Source of the DNA: an uncultured Akkermansia sp.
Lineage (GTDB): Bacteria; Verrucomicrobiota; Verrucomicrobiia; Verrucomicrobiales; Akkermansiaceae
Reading direction: 5' to 3'
DNA: 7,298 nucleotides
NCBI GenBank assembly: GCA_947585525.1
Contig: CANPXA010000088.1
Span: 1 to 7,298 of the forward strand
Shown here: positions 1-6,206 of the stretch, piece after piece
How positions within the stretch are numbered: position 1 is the stretch's first letter
How the letters are laid out: each line of letters begins with the position of its first letter
The notes under the pieces: generated by a model
Seen by the model: only the letters and a program-made list of their open reading frames with translations
Databases searched by the model: none
What the model was told of the DNA's origin: nothing
Position numbers and translations under genes: made by a program

Positions 1-12
1 GATGCAGCAGCT

Positions 13-900
13 TCAGTAATCCCTGTTCAGCAGGTAATCATTGATGTCCAAGAGAACCTCCCGCTCCCGTTCACCAAAGACCTCCAGAGCTTGCCGTGCA
101 GAGGTCGTCAGGGCTCGGGCTTCCTCCTTTGCTTTCTCCAACCCCACCAGAGAGCAATACGTGGCTTTTTTGTCCCGGACGTCTTTCCCGATGCTCTTGC
201 CGAGAACCTCCGGACTGGAAGTCACGTCCAATATGTCATCGATGAGCTGGAACGCGAGCCCGAGATCGCGACCGTAGCGGCTGAGAGCGTCCAACTGCAG
301 GGAGGAACAGGCGGCGCTCATCCCCCCCAAGCGAACAGAAGCCATGATGAGAGCGGCTGTTTTGCCGAGGTGGATGGAGCGGATCTCTTCCAAGGAGAGA
401 GTGCGCCCCTCACCTTCCAGGTCGAGGGCTTGCCCTCCGACGAGATGGAGACTGCCGGTGAGATTTGCCAGCTCTCGCACGTAGTCTTTGGCGGAATAAA
501 CGGAGTTTTCCGGCACTCCGGAAAGAATGCGGAAGGCTTCTGTGAGAAGGGCATCCCCGGCGAGTACCGCCATCCCCTCGCCGAATACCTTATGGTTGGT
601 CGGTTTGCCTCGCCGCAAGTCATCGTTGTCCATACACGGCAGGTCATCGTGGATGAGGGTGTAGGTGTGCAGCGTTTCCAATGCGCAGGCGGCATCCAAA
701 GCGTCCTCAGACTTCCCTCCGCAGGCCTTTGCCGCCTCTGTGCAGAGCAGGGGACGTATCCTCTTCCCTCCGGCGAAGATGCTGTAACGCATGGAGCGGT
801 GCAGGATGGGACAGGGAGCTTCATTTTCCTTCGGCAAGAGTTCCCCGAGTCTCTTTTCCACCAGGGCTGACGTGGCGCGTATGAGGGAAGGAATGTCCAT
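13..900 (-). CDS. ispA: Polyprenyl (farnesyl) diphosphate synthase, IspA type
   Basis: This 295-residue protein is a trans-isoprenyl diphosphate synthase that condenses IPP with allylic diphosphates in the cytosol, giving the C15 precursor for undecaprenyl phosphate and quinone side chains. The sequence shows the GGKRIRP substrate-binding motif (residues 44-50), the first Asp-rich motif DDLPCMD (85-91) followed by DDLRRGKP, GGQALD (155-160), the LGKT lysine (about 180), the second Asp-rich motif DDILD (221-225), and GKD plus KKATY (238-248). The two-residue insertion in the first Asp motif and Tyr80 five residues before it match the bacterial farnesyl type, so C15 product length is inferred; a geranylgeranyl product is possible. 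Length is normal for the family. The ATG lies 6 nt after the asd stop, so it is probably co-transcribed and perhaps translationally coupled to asd. No clear Shine-Dalgarno sequence precedes it. Confidence 0.93.
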   Translation of the reverse strand: MDIPSLIRATSALVEKRLGELLPKENEAPCPILHRSMRYSIFAGGKRIRPLLCTEAAKACGGKSEDALDAACALETLHTYTLIHDDLPCMDNDDLRRGKPTNHKVFGEGMAVLAGDALLTEAFRILSGVPENSVYSAKDYVRELANLTGSLHLVGGQALDLEGEGRTLSLEEIRSIHLGKTAALIMASVRLGGMSAACSSLQLDALSRYGRDLGLAFQLIDDILDVTSSPEVLGKSIGKDVRDKKATYCSLVGLEKAKEEARALTTSARQALEVFGEREREVLLDINDYLLNRDY

Positions 901-906
901 GACAAC

Positions 907-1920
907 TCAGCGGATGAGGAGTTCGGCTATCTGGACGGCATTCAGGGCGGCGCCCTTGCGCACTTGGTCGCCAACCACCCAGAGGTTCAGGGCGTTGGGT
1001 ACGGCGAGGTCCTTGCGGATGCGCCCTACGTAGCAGGTGTCTCCGTTGGTGGAATCCAGCGGGGTAGGCCACACTCCGTGAGCCGGATCGTCCATGAGTG
1101 CCACCCCGGGCATACCATCGTAGCAGGCTCTCGCCGTGTCAACGTCCACGGGCTTTTCGAATTGCGCCACGCAGGAGATCGAGTGACTGCGGTACACGGG
1201 AACACGTACGCAAGTGCAGGTGACTTGCAGCTCCGGTAAGCTCATGATTTTGCGACCCTCGTTGAGCATCTTCAACTCCTCCTTGGTGTAGCCGTTCTCC
1301 ATAAACCGGTCAATCTGCGGCAGCACGTTGAAAGCAATCTGACGCGGGTAGGTGGAGCAGGTGACCGGTTCACCGTTCACGATGGCACGTACTTGATTTT
1401 CCAGCTCGGAGATGCCGTGTTGTCCGCTGCCTGAGACCGCTTGGTAGCTGCTGGCAATGATGGTGCGCAAACCGAAACGCAGGTGCAGCGGATAGAGCGC
1501 CATAAGGGTAATGATGGTCGTGCAGTTGGGGTTGGCGATGATGTTGCGCGGATGATTCAGTGCGGCCTCGCCGTTGATTTCCGGTACCACGAGCGGCACG
1601 TCCGGATCCTGTCGGAAGGCGGAGGAGTTGTCAATGACCACACAACCGCATTCCGCCGCTATGGGTGCGTACTTGAGGGATAGATCTCCACCCGCGCTGA
1701 AGAGCGCGATATCGACATTGTTGAAGGAGTCGGCCGTGAGCTCCTCTACCGTGAGCCTTTTGCCGCAGAAGACCACCTGTTTCCCGGCGGAACGGTGGGA
1801 GGCCAGCAATTTGAGCGAAGTGAGGGGAAAATGTCTGCTTTCCAGACACTTCATAATCTCCACGCCCACGGCTCCGGTGGCGCCTGCTATAGCTACTCTG
1901 GGTTGCGCTTTCGTGCTCAT
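907..1920 (-). CDS. asd: Aspartate-semialdehyde dehydrogenase
   Basis: This 337-residue cytosolic enzyme reduces aspartyl-4-phosphate to aspartate semialdehyde with NADPH. That is the branch point to diaminopimelate/lysine and to threonine and methionine, so it also feeds peptidoglycan synthesis. Visible motifs are the N-terminal dinucleotide-binding loop GATGAVG (about 13-19), the catalytic cysteine in NPNCTT (Cys133), SYQAVSGSG (158-166), the substrate/phosphate-binding stretch EELKMLNEGRKIM (about 214-226), Arg239 and catalytic His246 in RVPVYRSHS, and the C-terminal GDQVRKGAALNAVQIAE. This is the standard bacterial Asd type and length. The frame is open to a TTG at 1950, but the ATG at 1920 places the first strand (PRVAIAGATG) at the usual distance from the N-terminus, so 1920 is preferred. 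An AGGGA lies about 15 nt upstream, too far to be a good ribosome binding site. ispA follows after 6 nt. Confidence 0.95.
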   Translation of the reverse strand: MSTKAQPRVAIAGATGAVGVEIMKCLESRHFPLTSLKLLASHRSAGKQVVFCGKRLTVEELTADSFNNVDIALFSAGGDLSLKYAPIAAECGCVVIDNSSAFRQDPDVPLVVPEINGEAALNHPRNIIANPNCTTIITLMALYPLHLRFGLRTIIASSYQAVSGSGQHGISELENQVRAIVNGEPVTCSTYPRQIAFNVLPQIDRFMENGYTKEELKMLNEGRKIMSLPELQVTCTCVRVPVYRSHSISCVAQFEKPVDVDTARACYDGMPGVALMDDPAHGVWPTPLDSTNGDTCYVGRIRKDLAVPNALNLWVVGDQVRKGAALNAVQIAELLIR

Positions 1921-2028
1921 GCGCCCGCGAGTATATCCCTTTCCCTGCAAATGGCAAGAAAAATCAAATCATGGACGTTGGACGATTTAAGCAAAGCCAG
2001 TGAGACGGCATGGCGTAGCTCCTGACGC

Positions 2029-2058
2029 TTTCTAAACCAACAACCCGTATCGTTTCAA
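2029..2058 (-). promoter_or_regulatory. Weak candidate promoter for asd-ispA
   Basis: On the minus strand, TTGAAA (2058-2053, 5 of 6 to the -35 consensus) is followed by an 18-nt spacer and TAGAAA (2034-2029, 4 of 6 to the -10 consensus). It would give a leader of roughly 100 nt before the asd ATG. No attenuator, leader peptide or riboswitch fold was recognised in that leader. Matches of this quality occur by chance, so this is only a candidate. Confidence 0.25.
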
Positions 2059-2112
2059 AAATTCCGCTGCACTTTCGCACCGCTAGTTTGCGCCAACGGC
2101 ACGGAATTTTCC

Positions 2113-2130
2113 AAATCGTAAATCGTAAAT
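2113..2130. repeat. Short AT-rich direct repeat, 7-bp unit
   Basis: Two and a half tandem copies of AAATCGT (plus-strand reading) sit between the asd leader and the terminator hairpin at 2132-2160. On the minus strand this reads ATTTACG twice and is the sequence immediately after the hairpin, so it supplies the U-rich tail instead of a plain T-tract. Function is unknown; it may simply be the terminator tail. Confidence 0.6.
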
Positions 2131-2131
2131 A

Positions 2132-2160
2132 GGCAAACGCATTTCCCAAATGCGTTTGCC
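2132..2160 (-). terminator. Perfect 13-bp hairpin, probable terminator of the two-gene minus-strand unit
   Basis: GGCAAACGCATTT (2132-2144) and AAATGCGTTTGCC (2148-2160) pair perfectly around a 3-nt loop, starting 12 nt beyond the TAA of the thioredoxin-like gene. Read on the minus strand, it is followed by a U-rich but interrupted tail (TATTTACGATTTACG). Read on the plus strand, the T-run at 2171-2180 is separated from the stem by 10 nt and no plus-strand gene leads into it. The minus-strand assignment is therefore preferred. The interrupted U-tract leaves open a role in RNA stabilisation. Confidence 0.65.
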
Positions 2161-2172
2161 CTGTTTGGGCTT

Positions 2173-3240
2173 TTATTTTTTCTTATCTCGGTCGCGCTTG
2201 TCTTTTTGGGCGTTTCCGAGTTGCTCGGGAGAGATCGTAGGCTTAGCTCCATTCCACACATTGCTCATGCTGGCGGCGAGCCTGCCATACACCGTGTTGG
2301 GAGCAATTTTCGCGCAGGCGTCGAACATATCCTTCATGTGCTTGCCCCCGCCCTCTTCTCGACGCGCTTGTCCGATAAGCAGGCAATAGGCAGCCTGACG
2401 GTCCTCCGGTCGCAACGCCTTGTCATTGATAACTTTCATGCACTCGTCCGTCATTGCCTTGAGGGAAGGTTGAAAATCGGCAGAGAGGAAGCCGTCTTTC
2501 GTGTGCATCATCTTGTAGAGGAACTGGAGGGAGCTGTGTTCATTGCGTCGCACCATACCGGTTTTGTCCGAGGGATCGGCAATGCGTATGAGGTCAACGA
2601 GGTCGTGGGGGGCTTTAATCGGGAGGTCGGCGACTTCTCCGAGTTTGAGTGCTTTTTGTTCCCCATTGAGATTTTCTGCCTCAGCCAGCAGCTTTTTTTG
2701 CTTCCTGTAAGCCTCCAATTTTTCTTGGATATTCTTCAGGGCGAGATTGCCTGATTCATCCCCCAAGTTATCCATTCCCGAAAGATTCGCATACATGATG
2801 CCCGCCGTGTCCAGCATCATAACCGTCGGGCAGATGCCGAAGGGGACCCCGGGCATTCCCTGCGTGATGGTATCCGCTTTTTCCTTCTGCTCCGGAGTGG
2901 GGTCCTGATAGATCGGTGCTGCCAGCAATTGAGCATCTCCCGTCACCTTTTCCACCTCCGGTCGCTCCCAGAATTTCTTCACCATACGCGTGCTGCGCTT
3001 GTTCCAGTCCGGTCCGTAGCAGAAGATGATAATTCCGTCGTTGCCGACATTGCTGATCGCATCGCTGTAAGTTTCCGGGCGTCGCGGATTTTTCTTCGCT
3101 TCTTCGGGGGCAGGCTGAGCGGCGGTCTCTCCCCCGTCCGCGTTGACCGACGGCGGGGAAGACGTCCCGTCCTCCTGTGCGAAAGAGAGAGGACTCATCG
3201 CCAGAGCCAGAAGACCCAAAGTTATTTTTCGGTGAAACAT
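2173..3240 (-). CDS. Secreted thioredoxin-fold-like protein lacking CXXC
   Basis: I do not recognise a named family. The 355-residue product starts with a signal peptide: basic FHRK, hydrophobic ITLGLLALAMSPL, then SFA|Q with likely cleavage after residue 21. A low-complexity Pro/Glu/Ala stretch follows (about 22-56). Residues about 57-175 read like a thioredoxin fold: strand IIIFCYG, then DW at 78-79 where thioredoxins have W-CXXC, a helix, an Ile/Tyr-containing strand, and Pro138-Thr139 before strand VMMLD, matching the cis-Pro position. The two active-site cysteines are replaced by Asn80 and Ser83, so a redox role is unlikely by that route. Residues about 176-340 look helical and the tail is Lys/Asp rich. 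The ATG at 3240 is chosen over 3267 because it gives a proper signal peptide and lies 4 nt after the upstream stop at 3245. It is probably co-transcribed with, and a partner of, the upstream anchored protein. Confidence 0.8.
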   Translation of the reverse strand: MFHRKITLGLLALAMSPLSFAQEDGTSSPPSVNADGGETAAQPAPEEAKKNPRRPETYSDAISNVGNDGIIIFCYGPDWNKRSTRMVKKFWERPEVEKVTGDAQLLAAPIYQDPTPEQKEKADTITQGMPGVPFGICPTVMMLDTAGIMYANLSGMDNLGDESGNLALKNIQEKLEAYRKQKKLLAEAENLNGEQKALKLGEVADLPIKAPHDLVDLIRIADPSDKTGMVRRNEHSSLQFLYKMMHTKDGFLSADFQPSLKAMTDECMKVINDKALRPEDRQAAYCLLIGQARREEGGGKHMKDMFDACAKIAPNTVYGRLAASMSNVWNGAKPTISPEQLGNAQKDKRDRDKKK

Positions 3241-3244
3241 GCGT

Positions 3245-5890
3245 CTATTTTGCTTTCTTGCGGTCATACACTAACACGGCTTTAAAGTCGATGCCCAGCA
3301 TCTGCTCCGCTCCGGAGTCAATGCGGATGAATTTTGCGGTCGGAATATTCTTCTCAATATGGTAAAGCATATAAGGCGTGTCTTGCGAATCCGGCAGGTT
3401 GCAGAGCTTCTCCCACGTCTTTCCATCCTCCGAGGTTTCGATGTACCAGTCGCGGTAGTGTGTGCAACCTTCACGCGGGATGATGACGATGTCCCCCAGA
3501 GGAGTTTTCTTGGGCAGCTCAATCGTGACCTTGACGTGGTTGCCTTTTTCGGATTCGATGAGTCCACCTTCGTGAGTAAGCGCCGCAGCGTGCCGGACGA
3601 TGCTGCGCTGGTCCGGGTGGTATTTCTGCAGCATGACGACACCTCCCTCGGAGACGAGGTTACCCTGCGGTTTCGGAAAGTCCGGCAGTTTGTACGTTTC
3701 ATCCCCATCCTCGGCTTTCAGGTAATCCTTGCTGTAATCGTTCGCAAGTTTTATGTAGGCGTCCATGTCCCGTTGGCTGGGACGCGACTTGCCGGTCATC
3801 AGCTTGGCCGTCATCTCCTCTGCCGCGCGAATGACGGATGCTCTGAGCAACATACAAACATTCTCCCGATCCGGTAAATCCTCCGGCACTTTTTTGATGG
3901 ACTCGTCCACCTTTTCGCGGATTTTGTCTCCGATGTGCCGACTCTCGGCGTACGCTTTCCGGACAGCCCAACTGAGAGCCACGCCGAACTCCGGTTTTCG
4001 TTGCACGGCCTCAGCCACCATGATCAGGTAGCGTTCCTTGGCGTTGGTTGACTTGCCCAAGGAGTCGTACTGCATATCCAACAGCTCCTCCAGAGGCCAC
4101 TCCGCCTCCTCGTTCTTATCGAGATTGTCCAAATAGCTCTGGAAAGCGATGAGCTTTTGTTTGGGAGACTTCAGGGTGTTCAGAAGCGTAGGATAAATGG
4201 TTTTGGTGAGGTAGTTGGCGCACATCTCCGGATGCTTCGGGGCCACGGATTTGCAGATGAATTCATTCACGCCGAGGTATTTGGAGGGGCGTTTGCTGAG
4301 TGACTTAGCAGCCGTCTGCAAATAGAGAGTCCAGACCGGGTTGTAGAGAGGCTGCATACTCACAGCCATCTCGTAGAGTCTGAGCGCATTCACCGGGTTC
4401 TTGTTGGCGGAGAGAAGAGTCGCGATGGAGCATACCATCTGCGCGTCGCGCGTGCGCTGCCCATCTGCGTACATATCCGCCATCATTTGGAACGCGCTCC
4501 ACGTGTGCATCCCCCAAACGTTCCAATGCGGATGGCGGTCAGCTGATATCGAGTTGGAGGGATTCCATTTCCCTTTGTTATATACCGCATAGGCGCAGTG
4601 CCCCGGTTCGCCGACCGTCATTGCGGGGATGCCGTTGGAGCAGGCGGATGAGGCGCCGTAGTGCGAGAGGCTGCCGCACACTCCCCCCATTTCACGCACT
4701 TTCTTCGCGTGGTTGTTGGGGTAGATCGGCTCGAAGGGTTGGTAGTAGAACTCAGTGAAGATGGTATCGCCGAATATATTGAGCGGGAGGTAGGACACCT
4801 GTCCGCACATTTCACTGTAATTGCCGGATGGAGCCGACACGTTATCCCTCATCCAGCGCATGGTGCTGGCCGTGCCGAAGGGGTTGTCTCCCTTCCAGCC
4901 GCAAGGGAAGTGCAACAACCAGTCAGGAAGGTCGCCGAACGAGCTGTTGAGCAACCCTTGATCCCAACTTTCAGAGAAGAAACGGTAGCGGTCGCGCGCG
5001 AGCCTGTAAAGATCTTTCTTGGGTGCGTTTTTCGCAGCACGCTCAGAACGCTTGTTCTTGTTGGCGCGGCTGCTGCGTTGAGAAGTCACCATGCCGGCCT
5101 GTTTGAGTTCCTCCAGCTCCTGGGCGGAGAGTACCCGTCCTTCGCCGTACCACCCGTTACGTGTAAATTCTACCGCTACCGCCGCCGCTATCCGCCGCTT
5201 CAGCCCGGGTTTCACTTCTTCTCCTTCCTCCGCCACGTCTTTGTCCATGTTGGGGTCATTCTTCCGGAAGTCGGAAATCATCGCCAAGGCCACTTCCGGC
5301 AGACACATATCCCCGTCGTAAACAAAGGAGCTGAGCCACTGCAGGTCGTTCAACAGAGGAGAGAGATCCTTGGCCACAGCCTCGTCCTTCATGAGCTGAG
5401 CAAGCACATCCATGTTGGCGCGGTGCAGCAATTCCCACTGCGTGATGGCCAACCGCGTCTCGGGATTCTTGATAGTCTCCAGTACCTGTTGCTTCTCGGT
5501 TCCCTTCAATTCTCGGCGTATGCGTGCCGCCAGCTTCTTCTCCAGCATCTGCGGACGCTGCCACTCCCGGAAATTGATCTCACTTTGGAATTTCTGCTCT
5601 TCAACAGGAGCCTTCTCTTCCTCGACGGGAACATCGGCGAATTTCTTTACGTCGGTTCCTTCGGGATCCGGTTCCTCTTCTTCCTCCTGTCCGTCCGCCA
5701 CAGGCTCCGGTTCAGGTTCCGGCTCCGGCTCCGGTTCCGGCTCCGGTTCCACTACCGGCTGAGGCTTCGGGGGCTCCACCTTCACAACCACTTTCTTTTC
5801 CGGGAAAATTTGCGGCTCCACCACGTACCCTGCCAACATCATCAGCAGGATAAACACTATTGCTACCAATCTCCACATCATGATTCCCAT
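3245..5890 (-). CDS. Membrane-anchored protein with Glu-Pro linker, transglutaminase-like core and F5/8C-like domain
   Basis: No named family is recognised for the whole 881-residue protein. In order, I see an N-in signal anchor (residues 7-24, no lipobox cysteine); a TonB-like Pro/Glu arm with eight Glu-Pro pairs (48-63) and an acidic stretch to about 100; a helical region (105-265); a basic low-complexity linker (270-292); and a probable transglutaminase-like core (about 335-460). The core contains GGVCGS (Cys405), NGIPA (419-423), GEPGHCAYAVY (His431) and a Trp442-x-x-x-Asn446 stretch where the family usually has Asp. A TPR-like unit (about 496-530) and more helices to about 725 follow. 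Residues about 745-876 resemble an F5/8 type C (discoidin) fold, including YIETSEDGKTWEKL and AKFIRIDSG. Most of it should be periplasmic. The role, perhaps cell-wall or protein crosslinking or proteolysis, is inference. It is the first gene of a pair with the thioredoxin-like gene. AGGAG lies 15 nt from the ATG, further than usual. Confidence 0.85.
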   Translation of the reverse strand: MGIMMWRLVAIVFILLMMLAGYVVEPQIFPEKKVVVKVEPPKPQPVVEPEPEPEPEPEPEPEPVADGQEEEEEPDPEGTDVKKFADVPVEEEKAPVEEQKFQSEINFREWQRPQMLEKKLAARIRRELKGTEKQQVLETIKNPETRLAITQWELLHRANMDVLAQLMKDEAVAKDLSPLLNDLQWLSSFVYDGDMCLPEVALAMISDFRKNDPNMDKDVAEEGEEVKPGLKRRIAAAVAVEFTRNGWYGEGRVLSAQELEELKQAGMVTSQRSSRANKNKRSERAAKNAPKKDLYRLARDRYRFFSESWDQGLLNSSFGDLPDWLLHFPCGWKGDNPFGTASTMRWMRDNVSAPSGNYSEMCGQVSYLPLNIFGDTIFTEFYYQPFEPIYPNNHAKKVREMGGVCGSLSHYGASSACSNGIPAMTVGEPGHCAYAVYNKGKWNPSNSISADRHPHWNVWGMHTWSAFQMMADMYADGQRTRDAQMVCSIATLLSANKNPVNALRLYEMAVSMQPLYNPVWTLYLQTAAKSLSKRPSKYLGVNEFICKSVAPKHPEMCANYLTKTIYPTLLNTLKSPKQKLIAFQSYLDNLDKNEEAEWPLEELLDMQYDSLGKSTNAKERYLIMVAEAVQRKPEFGVALSWAVRKAYAESRHIGDKIREKVDESIKKVPEDLPDRENVCMLLRASVIRAAEEMTAKLMTGKSRPSQRDMDAYIKLANDYSKDYLKAEDGDETYKLPDFPKPQGNLVSEGGVVMLQKYHPDQRSIVRHAAALTHEGGLIESEKGNHVKVTIELPKKTPLGDIVIIPREGCTHYRDWYIETSEDGKTWEKLCNLPDSQDTPYMLYHIEKNIPTAKFIRIDSGAEQMLGIDFKAVLVYDRKKAK
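5702..5749 (-). repeat. In-frame (Glu-Pro)8 coding repeat
   Basis: These 48 bp encode residues 48-63 of the anchored protein, eight Glu-Pro pairs. On the coding strand the first 24 nt are two identical 12-nt units (GAACCGGAGCCG). The rest is degenerate, mixing GAA/GAG and CCG/CCT. Such arms are extended and rigid, as in TonB, and here would hold the folded domains away from the inner membrane. The identical units make length change by slippage possible. Confidence 0.85.
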
Positions 5891-6206
5891 TTTCCAGATT
5901 TTTCTCTCCTTGTCAAGCGTATCAATTCCCCGGAACGAAGCAAACGGACCGGAGAAATCGTTTTGCCATAGAAGACAGCGAAAATTCGTGCTCCTCGCAC
6001 GATCCGGCTGGATCCGATCAAATGGCGGTTTTGCTCTACTGAGAGTTTGCCGAGTGTTTGAGTTTGGTTGCTGTTTTACGCCGCAGAAGTCAATGACAGG
6101 TCCCCAATTTTCCCTCGGTTCCGAATTTTATTCCGGTTGATATCATTTAGTTCTTGCATTTTTGTGCGGGAAGTGCTATACGTGGTGATGAAGTCCAAAC
6201 AGCTCT
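5891..6206. other. Divergent intergenic region between anchored-protein gene and pilin gene
   Basis: These 316 bases hold no convincing gene. They must carry the promoters of two divergent units. Towards the pilin gene there is a fair candidate (6154-6182). Towards the anchored-protein gene, TTGACA occurs on the minus strand at 5916-5911, but a partner -10 would fall on the start codon, so it is not called. Other structure is modest: a 6-bp stem TCGTGC/GCACGA with a 5-nt loop (5986-6002), directly followed by two GATCCG copies (6001-6006 and 6011-6016), and several scattered GTTTG words at about 6045-6070. The 86-codon plus-strand open frame crossing this region has no coding features. Confidence 0.6.
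6154..6182 (+). promoter_or_regulatory. Candidate sigma70-type extended -10 promoter for the pilin gene
   Basis: TTGCAT (6154-6159) is separated by exactly 17 nt from TATACG (6177-6182), which is preceded by TG at 6174-6175, making an extended -10. A start near 6189 would leave a leader of only about 18 nt before the ATG at 6207, with no Shine-Dalgarno sequence. No sigma54-type GG-N10-GC element was found. The assignment rests on pattern matching alone. Confidence 0.45.

Noticed and set aside
91..870. Long plus-strand open frame (259 codons) opposite ispA
   Set aside because: It lies wholly antisense to a gene with all the IspA motifs; its product has no recognisable domain, and it is a by-product of codon composition.
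1951..2131. Possible riboswitch or leader peptide upstream of asd (lysine control)
   Set aside because: No lysine-box pattern of stems, no Lys-rich leader ORF and no attenuator hairpin could be traced in this stretch.
3241..3267. Upstream ATG at 3267 for the thioredoxin-like gene
   Set aside because: It would add nine mostly polar and basic residues before a complete signal peptide and overlap the upstream gene by 23 nt; the ATG at 3240 fits better.
5911..5916. Perfect TTGACA on the minus strand upstream of the anchored-protein gene
   Set aside because: A -10 at normal spacing would coincide with the start codon at 5890 and has no TATAAT-like match, so it is not called as a promoter.
4661..5971. 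Plus-strand open frame of 436 codons opposite the anchored-protein gene
   Set aside because: Its Arg/Leu/Phe-rich repetitive product is the antisense reading of the Glu-Pro repeat and neighbouring codons. The minus-strand frame has a signal anchor and domain motifs.
5880..6140. 86-codon plus-strand open frame in the divergent intergenic region
   Set aside because: It begins inside the start region of the divergent gene, has no ribosome binding site and encodes no recognisable motif.
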